Source: Fulvivirga aurantia
Lineage (GTDB): Bacteria > Bacteroidota > Bacteroidia > Cytophagales > Cyclobacteriaceae
DNA length: 5,276 nucleotides
Direction of reading: 5' to 3'
Assembly: GCF_009711475.1 (NCBI RefSeq)
Contig: NZ_SMMD01000660.1
Span: 1 to 5,276, forward strand
A program made the position numbers and the translations under genes. The notes under the pieces were generated by a model. The model had not been told where the DNA came from. It saw nothing but the letters and a program-made list of their open reading frames with translations, and ran no database searches. This document shows, piece by piece, positions 1 through 5,276 of the stretch. The stretch's first letter is position 1. Each line of letters starts with the position of its first letter.

Positions 1-1
1 C

Positions 2-916
2 CTCGATTTTCTGGGAGTAGAGAATAAAAACATCAAAGAAGTAGCCTCAGCTTTCCCTAAAAGCAAGATTGTTTCTCGAGGTAACGAAATTAGGATTAAG
101 GGAAGTACTACGGAGATATTAAAAATTAATGACATCCTGGGCTCACTCATCGAGCATTATCACAAGTTTGGTAAAGTTACTGAGGAGAATGTGCAAAACT
201 ACCTGGCTAAGGAGGCAGAAGAAAAACTGCCTGAAGAAGAGGAAGTACTTATCTACGGTACTAAAGGGTTTACCATAAAGCCAAAAACGATAAACCAACA
301 AAAGCTTGTTTACGCAGTCTATGATAATGACCTCGTTTTCGCACTAGGCCCGGCAGGTACAGGTAAAACTTATATATCTGTAGCGCTTGCTGTAAAGGCA
401 CTGAAAAACAAGCAGGTAAAGAAAATCATAATCACCCGCCCGGCTGTAGAAGCAGGAGAGACCCTTGGTTTTTTACCCGGTGATCTTAAAGAAAAGCTAG
501 ACCCTTACTTAAGGCCGATATATGATGCCTTGTTTGATATGGTGCCCTCAGAAAAGCTGAGATACTATATGGAAAACAATGTGATCGAAATTGCACCATT
601 GGCCTATATGAGAGGTAGAACACTCAACAATGCATTTATCTTACTAGATGAGGCGCAAAATACTACCCCTTCACAAATTAAAATGTTTTTAACGCGTATG
701 GGTCCCAACTCAAAAGTGATCGTAACGGGAGATACTTCTCAGATCGATTTACCTAAAAAACAAAAGTCGGGTTTGGTTGAGTCTACGAAAATCTTAAAAG
801 ACGTATCTGGTATTGGTTTTATAGAATTGACGGGTAAGGATGTAATCAGGCATAAGATTGTGAAAGACATAATCACCGCCTACGAAACACACGAAAATAA
901 CGAGAATCACAAGTGA
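2..916 (+). CDS. phoH: PhoH family ATPase (PhoL/YbeZ-like), 5'-truncated by the window edge
   Basis: This is a cytosolic P-loop ATPase of the PhoH family, related to E. coli YbeZ/PhoL, a group linked to RNA metabolism whose exact role is poorly defined. The frame is open from base 2, giving 304 visible residues. Family members are about 315-320 residues, so probably only 10-20 N-terminal residues are missing. A GTG at 191 could be taken as a start, but the codons before it encode the conserved N-terminal KH-like domain (visible residues about 1-62, including IVSRGNEIRIKG), so it is internal. Seen: Walker A GPAGTGKT at residues 116-123 (Lys122), Walker B ILLDEAQN at 213-220 (Asp216, Glu217), a VIVTGDTSQID segment at 239-249, and a conserved DVIRH with a likely arginine finger at Arg283. 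No PIN nuclease domain is visible, so it is not PhoH2. Its TGA stop overlaps the next gene's GTG. No ybeY lies downstream in the window. Family assignment is firm; the cellular role is not shown by the sequence. Confidence 0.95.
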   Translation, partial: LDFLGVENKNIKEVASAFPKSKIVSRGNEIRIKGSTTEILKINDILGSLIEHYHKFGKVTEENVQNYLAKEAEEKLPEEEEVLIYGTKGFTIKPKTINQQKLVYAVYDNDLVFALGPAGTGKTYISVALAVKALKNKQVKKIIITRPAVEAGETLGFLPGDLKEKLDPYLRPIYDALFDMVPSEKLRYYMENNVIEIAPLAYMRGRTLNNAFILLDEAQNTTPSQIKMFLTRMGPNSKVIVTGDTSQIDLPKKQKSGLVESTKILKDVSGIGFIELTGKDVIRHKIVKDIITAYETHENNENHK

Positions 917-1344
917 TCAACGTATATCATATCAAAGAAAAGGCAGATCTGCAAAAGGCATTTAAGATAAGGGAAGAGGTATACATTGAAGAACAACAAA
1001 TTGATCGAGCTGACGAATTTGATGAGTTTGATGACTCTTCAGAGCACTTTCTGGCTGTAGATGATGCCACACCTTGTGGTACAGCAAGATATAGAAAAAC
1101 AAAAGAAGGTATCAAGCTAGAAAGATTTGCAGTACTACCCGACTACAGAGGAAGAGGAGTGGCTAGTGTGATAATGACTAGTATGATGGAGCACATCACT
1201 AAAAATGATGAAAGACCTGTGAAGCTATACCTCAACGCTCAACTATCTGCACTACCTCTTTATGAAAAGTTTAAATTCGTTCCTGAAGGGGAGCGCTTTT
1301 TAGAGTGTGATATTGAGCATCAGAAAATGGTGCTTCAATTTTAG
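913..1344 (+). CDS. GNAT family N-acetyltransferase (ElaA/YjcF-like)
   Basis: This is a 143-residue single-domain GCN5-related N-acetyltransferase, expected to move an acetyl group from acetyl-CoA to an amine; the substrate is unknown. Seen: an N-terminal IREEVYIEEQ segment (residues 19-28), typical of ElaA/YjcF-type proteins; a central beta strand HFLAVDD; motif A RFAVLPDYRGRGVA (71-84), whose R-G-R-G-V-A loop binds the CoA pyrophosphate; and motif B region LNAQLSALPLYEKFKF (107-122), with Tyr117 at the usual general-acid position. An EHQKM stretch near the end (135-139) matches the C-terminal His/Met pattern of this subgroup. The start is a GTG that overlaps the phoH stop (GTGA), which suggests translational coupling; no Shine-Dalgarno sequence is evident and no better ATG lies nearby. 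Length is normal and the frame is intact. The region between the IEEQ segment and the core is very acidic (DRADEFDEFDDSSE, 31-44). The family is confident; the substrate cannot be read from the sequence. Confidence 0.9.
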   Translation: MINVYHIKEKADLQKAFKIREEVYIEEQQIDRADEFDEFDDSSEHFLAVDDATPCGTARYRKTKEGIKLERFAVLPDYRGRGVASVIMTSMMEHITKNDERPVKLYLNAQLSALPLYEKFKFVPEGERFLECDIEHQKMVLQF

Positions 1345-1354
1345 TGTAGCTACA
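1345..1354. repeat. 10-bp perfect palindrome at the comEC start codon
   Basis: TGTAGCTACA is its own reverse complement. It fills the whole 9-nt gap between the acetyltransferase stop and the ComEC-type start, and includes the A of the ATG. It has no loop, so it would not form a stable RNA hairpin by itself. It may be chance or a small protein-binding site; no function is claimed. Confidence 0.3.
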
Positions 1355-3456
1355 TGTTCCGCTGGGTTCCATATGCTTTTATAAGAATCTCCTTTTTCTT
1401 CATAGCCGGAATATTATCGGCCATCTACTTTGGTGATTATCTAAGCATAAACCAATCACTCATTGGAGTAGGCTTAGGTGCTTTTTTTTATGTGCTTTCT
1501 AAGCTATTTCTCACCAAGCAGTATTTCTATTCTCTCAGTTGGATTCAAGGACTGAGTGCTTTTTTGGTTGTTTTCTTATTAGGCTACCTCAATCTTACAT
1601 TTAACAATCAGAGTTTAAGAGATGATCACCTTGTAAACCATGAAAGCCTGGATTTTTACTATGGTCATGTGCACAGACCGGCTGAGGAAAAAGCAAATAC
1701 ATTTAAATATGAGTTTTTAGTAGAGCGGATAAACCAAAATAATACTTGGCAAACTGCCTCGGGTAAAATTTACATCTACATAAAAAAGGACCAACCTCGA
1801 CTACAATACGGTGATCGTCTTTTAGTAAAAGGTCAACCTAATGAAATTTCTCCACCGATGAATCCCGGTGAGTTTGATTACAAGCGCTTTCTTACTTTTA
1901 ATAATGTCTATCATCAGGATTATATTACTACCAACTATGAAGTTGTAGGTTCTTCAGCGCCTAATGTCATTTTGGCTAAGGCCTTTGAGTTGAGACGTAA
2001 GGCCTCGCTCACATTAAAAAGATTTATAAAACCTAAGCAAGAAAATGACATTGCGCAGGCCTTAGTGCTTGGTGTGAAAGATGGCCTCGATAGAGATATT
2101 AAATATGCCTATTCTGCATCCGGAGCTATGCACGTGCTGGCAGTTTCGGGTCTTCATGTAGGTATAGTTTATGGGTTGATTTTGTTGCTATTTAAGCCAT
2201 TTCGCAAGACGAAAACGAGAAATTGGCTGCTGGCTATTGTAAGCCTCTGTGTGCTCTGGAGCTATGCGTTAATCACAGGATTTTCGCCTTCGGTATTGCG
2301 AGCAGTTACCATGTTTTCTTTCGTAGCCATAGCACAGGCTTCTAATCGCAATACCAATATTTACAATACTCTTGCCGCTTCAGGGTTTATTTTGTTATTA
2401 GTTAACCCTTATCTGATTATGTCTGTAGGGTTTCAATTGTCCTTTTTGGCTGTATTTGGTATTGTGTTTTTACAACCCAGAATTTACAATGCCTGGGAGA
2501 TCGATAATTATTGGTTAGACAAAGTTTGGACTATAACAGCAGTTTCAATTGCGGCACAGATAGCTACCATTCCGCTCACTTTATTGTATTTCCATCAATT
2601 CCCTACCTTCTTTCTCATTTCAAATCTGGTTGTAATTCCCGGAGCATTTATCATACTCTGCCTGGGCCTGTTGTTGTTATTTTCTAGTCCTATAAATTTA
2701 GTGGCAGAAAGCATTGGTTGGTTGTTGGAGCAAATCATTTCATTGGTCAATTATCTGGTGTTTTCTATCAGTGCGATTCCGTATAGTCAGGTTACAGATA
2801 TAGAGATCAACACCTGGCAATCCTGGTTTATTATTTGCGCAGTTGTATCGGTGGTTTTACTTTTTGAGTATAGAAAGTTTAAATATGTTGTCTATAGCCT
2901 GCTCATGGTAATTGGTTTTTCAATCTTTGAGTACCAACAAACAGTAAGAACAAAAGAGCAGCGAAAGATAATTTTTCATCGTGTGAGTAATCATACAGCA
3001 ATTAATTTGCTAGAAGGTACCCATTCTCAGTTGCTCACCGACTCAGTTTTTTCAGCAGATAGAGAAGGAGTGATTTTTCATGTGAGACCTACCAGGTTAC
3101 AGTCGGGGATTGTTACTCACGATAAAACTTTATTAAACCAATCACCCGCAATAAAGCAATGGCAAAATGTAAAAATAACCAGTTGGAAGGGTAAGAAGAT
3201 TGCATTGCTGGATACTAGAGATTACAGAACTATTGAGTTTGAACGACCCATAGAAGTTGATTTTTTAGTAATTGGAGGAGATTTCAATAAGAAGATTGAT
3301 TGGGTATTAAGAAATTTTAAATTTGAAAAAATCATTTTGGACGGTTCCTTAAAATGGTATCTCGCTGATCAGTGGAGGGAGTCTTTAAATCAACACTCGC
3401 TCGACAATTACTCAGTGTATCATGATGGAGCTCTGACCATAAACCTAAACGAATAA
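1354..3456 (+). CDS. comEC: ComEC/Rec2 family competence protein (DNA uptake channel)
   Basis: This is a 700-residue polytopic inner-membrane protein of the ComEC/Rec2 family, which carries single-stranded DNA across the cytoplasmic membrane during natural transformation. Seen in order: about three N-terminal membrane segments (residues 10-82); a soluble DUF4131/OB-like region (about 95-200) ending in the family signature NPGEFDYKRFL (170-180); and the Competence domain (about 230-525), with SGAMHVLAVSGLHVG (256-270), GFSPSVLRA (309-317), a NPYLIMSVGFQLSF segment (351-364) and roughly ten predicted membrane segments. The soluble tail (about 526-700) follows the strand order expected of the ComEC metallo-beta-lactamase domain but lacks the HxHxDH and HHGS metal ligands, with GGDF at 641-644 in place of HHGS. 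Many Bacteroidota ComEC proteins have a similarly short tail. The ATG fits because membrane segment 1 follows at once (MFRWVPYAFIRISFFF). No other competence genes are in the window. The family is certain; activity in transformation is inferred. Confidence 0.95.
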   Translation: MFRWVPYAFIRISFFFIAGILSAIYFGDYLSINQSLIGVGLGAFFYVLSKLFLTKQYFYSLSWIQGLSAFLVVFLLGYLNLTFNNQSLRDDHLVNHESLDFYYGHVHRPAEEKANTFKYEFLVERINQNNTWQTASGKIYIYIKKDQPRLQYGDRLLVKGQPNEISPPMNPGEFDYKRFLTFNNVYHQDYITTNYEVVGSSAPNVILAKAFELRRKASLTLKRFIKPKQENDIAQALVLGVKDGLDRDIKYAYSASGAMHVLAVSGLHVGIVYGLILLLFKPFRKTKTRNWLLAIVSLCVLWSYALITGFSPSVLRAVTMFSFVAIAQASNRNTNIYNTLAASGFILLLVNPYLIMSVGFQLSFLAVFGIVFLQPRIYNAWEIDNYWLDKVWTITAVSIAAQIATIPLTLLYFHQFPTFFLISNLVVIPGAFIILCLGLLLLFSSPINLVAESIGWLLEQIISLVNYLVFSISAIPYSQVTDIEINTWQSWFIICAVVSVVLLFEYRKFKYVVYSLLMVIGFSIFEYQQTVRTKEQRKIIFHRVSNHTAINLLEGTHSQLLTDSVFSADREGVIFHVRPTRLQSGIVTHDKTLLNQSPAIKQWQNVKITSWKGKKIALLDTRDYRTIEFERPIEVDFLVIGGDFNKKIDWVLRNFKFEKIILDGSLKWYLADQWRESLNQHSLDNYSVYHDGALTINLNE

Positions 3457-3460
3457 AAAA

Positions 3461-4234
3461 ATGGAATTTATAACCTACGAAGTAAAAGAACGAATCGGAT
3501 ACATTACCCTCAATCGCCCTGACAAGAGAAATGCCCTAAGCTTTGATGTGGTTACTGAGCTTAAGGAGGCCTTTACTCAGGCTGAGCAAGATGATGAAGT
3601 GAAAGTAATAGTATTGAAAGCCAACGGTAAAGCTTTCTGTGCCGGGGCTGATTTAGCTTACATTCAGCAACTACAAAAAAATACTTACCAGGAAAATCTA
3701 GATGACAGCAACCATCTGAGGGGTCTTTTTCAGCAGATTTACACAATGGGCAAAGTGGTAATCGCTCAGATACAGGGACATGCCATAGCAGGAGGCTGTG
3801 GGCTGGCTACCGTTTGCGATTTTGGATTTACTGTGCCTGAAGCGAAGTTTGGTTATACAGAAGTACGCATTGGCTTTATACCCGCGATTGTTAAGGTCTT
3901 TTTACTTAGAAAAATAGGGGAGATGAAGTCGAAGGAGTTGCTCCTTACCGGAGAGCTTATAGATGCCCAGCAAGCCAAGCAATATGATCTAGTAACTGAG
4001 GTTGTGGATGCAGATAAGTTGGAGCAACGGGTGAGTGAGTTTGCACAAATGCTAATATCTAAAAACAGTGGTCAATCAATGGCACTCACTAAGCAAATGA
4101 TCGCCAATGTGCAAGCCATGGATGTAGAAGAAGGCTTAAATTATGCTGCAGAAATGAATGCCAAAGCCCGCGGTACCGAGGATTGTAAAAAAGGCATTGA
4201 TGGTTTCTTAAACAAAAAGCCGGTAGAGTGGTAA
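3461..4234 (+). CDS. Enoyl-CoA hydratase/isomerase family protein (crotonase; possibly methylglutaconyl-CoA hydratase-like)
   Basis: This is a 257-residue cytosolic crotonase-fold enzyme acting on an acyl-CoA thioester; normal family length, intact frame. Seen: the N-terminal strand GYITLNRPDKRNALS (13-27); the first oxyanion-hole loop FCAGADL (59-65); the second oxyanion-hole region GHAIAGGCGLATVCD (106-120); and FGYTEVRIGFIPAIV (130-144). By alignment with rat mitochondrial enoyl-CoA hydratase, Glu164 corresponds to Glu134 here, while Glu144 is replaced by Gly114. The EVRIGFIPA pattern replaces the usual PGAGGTQRL and resembles LiuC-type 3-methylglutaconyl-CoA hydratases of leucine breakdown and related proteins, so hydration of a branched or carboxylated enoyl-CoA is possible but unproven. 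Isomerase activity is an alternative. The ATG sits 4 nt after the ComEC-type stop in an A-run (gaataaaaaaATG), a leader typical of Bacteroidota. The gene ends with tandem stops TAATAA. Superfamily is firm; substrate is a guess. Confidence 0.93.
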   Translation: MEFITYEVKERIGYITLNRPDKRNALSFDVVTELKEAFTQAEQDDEVKVIVLKANGKAFCAGADLAYIQQLQKNTYQENLDDSNHLRGLFQQIYTMGKVVIAQIQGHAIAGGCGLATVCDFGFTVPEAKFGYTEVRIGFIPAIVKVFLLRKIGEMKSKELLLTGELIDAQQAKQYDLVTEVVDADKLEQRVSEFAQMLISKNSGQSMALTKQMIANVQAMDVEEGLNYAAEMNAKARGTEDCKKGIDGFLNKKPVEW

Positions 4235-4243
4235 TAAGCGCAT

Positions 4244-5146
4244 ATGGTAAAATTTGCGTTTTCTGATAAGTACCTCTATAAACTACCTGAAGGACACCGA
4301 TTTCCGATAGAAAAATACGAGCTGGTAAAAGAGCAACTGCTCCATGAAGGCACTATTGAGCCTTCTCAGCTTTATGATCCGGGTTTGGCTACTGATGATC
4401 AGATACTAAAAGTACATACCAAAGATTATTGGCAGAGTCTTAGGACGCTCACGCTTGATAAGAAGGCAGTCAGGAAAATTGGGCTGCCGGTTACTGAAAA
4501 GTCTCTTAACAGGGCTAGAAATAGTGTGGCCGGTACTATATCAGCGGCACATAATGCACTAAAAAGTAGTGTCGGAGTAAATTTGGCCGGAGGCACCCAT
4601 CATGCGTATGCAGATCACGGAGAAGGCTTTTGTGTGCTCAACGATATCGCCATTTCTGCTACGGATCTGATTAATAGTCGATTAGTTCATAAAGTACTGG
4701 TCGTTGATCTGGATGTACACCAAGGTAATGGTACGGCCAAAATCTTTGAAAATAACCCAGATGTTTTCACTTTTTCCATGCATGGTGAGAACAATTACCC
4801 ACTTCACAAAGAGCAATCTGATCTAGACATTCCATTACCCTATCAATGTGATGATGATACTTACTTAAGGTTACTTCAGAGCCATCTGCCTGATTTAATA
4901 AATAGTGTACAACCTGATATTATCTATTTTCAAGCTGGGGTTGACGTACTGGCAAGTGATAAATTAGGCAAACTTTCACTCACCAGAGATGGTATTAAAA
5001 TGCGTGATCAAATTGTAATATCATCATGTAAAGAACAGTCAATTCCATTGGTAATTACAATGGGTGGAGGCTACTCAGAAAGGCTGCCAGATTTGGTCGA
5101 GGCGCATTGTACGACCTTCAGAATTGCGGTTTCTACATACCATTAG
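4244..5146 (+). CDS. Histone deacetylase family protein, class IV (HDAC11-like) zinc deacylase
   Basis: This is a 300-residue single-domain arginase/deacetylase-fold hydrolase, likely cytosolic, expected to remove acetyl or longer acyl groups from lysine or from a small amine. Seen: N-terminal YKLPEGHRFPIEKY (12-25), typical of HDAC11-type proteins; AGGTHHAYADHGEGFCVLND (115-134), holding the catalytic His119-His120 pair; DLDVHQGNGT (155-164), giving zinc ligands Asp157 and His159; QAGVDVLASDKLG (230-242), with the third zinc ligand Asp234; and MGGGYSERL (273-281), with the transition-state Tyr277. All key catalytic residues are therefore present. The GxGFCVLND and HQGNG patterns favour class IV over the AcuC type. 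The ATG is 9 nt after the crotonase stop and gives a full-length N-terminus; no Shine-Dalgarno sequence is clear. It is the last gene of the tight run. Bacteria lack histones in the usual sense, so the name reflects family only. The natural substrate cannot be told from sequence. Confidence 0.94.
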   Translation: MVKFAFSDKYLYKLPEGHRFPIEKYELVKEQLLHEGTIEPSQLYDPGLATDDQILKVHTKDYWQSLRTLTLDKKAVRKIGLPVTEKSLNRARNSVAGTISAAHNALKSSVGVNLAGGTHHAYADHGEGFCVLNDIAISATDLINSRLVHKVLVVDLDVHQGNGTAKIFENNPDVFTFSMHGENNYPLHKEQSDLDIPLPYQCDDDTYLRLLQSHLPDLINSVQPDIIYFQAGVDVLASDKLGKLSLTRDGIKMRDQIVISSCKEQSIPLVITMGGGYSERLPDLVEAHCTTFRIAVSTYH

Positions 5147-5178
5147 GTGAGGATATAGGACCTAAATTTCAGGAAAAT

Positions 5179-5201
5179 ATCATTTTGGCAATAAAATTGA
5201 T
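5179..5201 (+). terminator. Weak AT-rich hairpin after the deacetylase gene (possible terminator)
   Basis: ATCATTTT pairs with AAAATTGAT across a 6-nt loop (GGCAAT), with one bulged base. A T-rich stretch follows about 10-25 nt downstream, not directly. The stem has only one G-C pair and would be weak. Its place after the last gene of the run is the main argument for it. Confidence 0.2.
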
Positions 5202-5222
5202 GGTAGTTGTTGTACTATTTTG
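5197..5222 (+). promoter_or_regulatory. Poor candidate Bacteroidota promoter for the right-edge gene
   Basis: TTG at 5197-5199 is followed after 16 nt by TATTTTG at 5216-5222. The Bacteroidota primary-sigma consensus is TTG near -33 and TAnnTTTG near -7; this -7 box is one base short. It would put the transcription start about 30 nt before the ATG at 5257, which is a sensible place, but the match is imperfect and could be chance in AT-rich sequence. The 110 nt between 5147 and 5256 hold nothing clearer. Confidence 0.18.
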
Positions 5223-5256
5223 TTATTTAGGATTTAAAATAAACCAAAAACCAAGT

Positions 5257-5276
5257 ATGAAAGCAATTAAATTTTT
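5257..5276 (+). CDS. Start of a further gene, cut off at the right edge
   Basis: An ATG in a strongly A-rich leader (aaaataaaccaaaaaccaagtATG) opens a frame reading MKAIKF before the window ends. The leader and the Lys-rich start are typical of a Bacteroidota gene, and a lysine followed by hydrophobic residues could begin a signal peptide, but six codons are too few to say. The same frame is open far upstream, and an in-frame ATG at 5200 would add MVVVVLFCYLGFKINQKPS. The 5257 start is preferred because of its leader. Confidence 0.5.

Noticed and set aside
191..193. GTG as the start of the PhoH-family gene
   Set aside because: The same frame is open to the left edge, and the upstream codons encode the conserved PhoH N-terminal domain (for example IVSRGNEIRIKG). 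The gene is cut by the window, not started here.
927..1115. 62-codon reading frame on the minus strand
   Set aside because: It lies wholly inside the acetyltransferase gene, is Ser/Cys-rich with no recognisable motif, and is the antisense shadow of a well-supported gene.
5143..5165. Inverted repeat TTAGGT...ACCTAA at the deacetylase stop codon
   Set aside because: The stem is 6 bp with an 11-nt loop, has no T-run after it, and overlaps the stop codon; too weak to call a terminator.
5178..5187. TATCATTTTG as a Bacteroidota -7 promoter box
   Set aside because: The TA and TTTG elements are four bases apart instead of two, and no TTG is properly spaced upstream.
1..5276. Mobile element, defence cassette, CRISPR array, tRNA or other hidden system
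   Set aside because: No transposase or integrase, no direct-repeat array, no tRNA-like cloverleaf and no long unexplained stretch was found; coding genes fill nearly all of the window and belong to known families.

Overview
The window looks like ordinary chromosomal DNA from a member of the Bacteroidota, probably a Cytophagales-like marine or soil bacterium. This is an inference from four things. The base composition is moderately AT-rich. Shine-Dalgarno sequences are absent or weak, and two starts have A-rich leaders (at 3461 and 5257). The ComEC-type protein has the roughly 700-residue architecture usual in this phylum. The proteins read like Bacteroidota versions of their families. No species can be named from the sequence alone.

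Layout: all genes lie on the + strand and are packed end to end. (1) A phoH-family ATPase gene enters from the left edge; its true start lies upstream of the window. (2) A small GNAT acetyltransferase begins at a GTG that overlaps the phoH stop codon (GTGA). (3) A ComEC/Rec2-type DNA-uptake channel gene starts 9 nt later. (4) An enoyl-CoA hydratase/isomerase (crotonase) gene starts 4 nt after that. (5) A class IV (HDAC11-like) deacetylase gene starts 9 nt further on. After it comes a 110-nt AT-rich gap holding at most weak hairpins and a poor promoter match, and then the first few codons of another gene at the right edge. With gaps of -4, 9, 4 and 9 nt and no obvious internal terminator, the five genes are probably co-transcribed.

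Functionally the cluster is mixed: RNA-related ATPase, acetyl transfer, DNA uptake, acyl-CoA metabolism and (acyl)lysine deacetylation. No single pathway ties the genes together. The most suggestive link is that an acetyltransferase, an acyl-CoA enzyme and a deacetylase share one unit. The sequence details most worth noting are the ComEC C-terminal domain, which looks like a metallo-beta-lactamase fold that has lost its metal ligands, and the crotonase, which keeps only one of the two classical catalytic glutamates. I see no mobile element, CRISPR array, RNA gene or defence cassette, and no convincing sign of a wholly new system.
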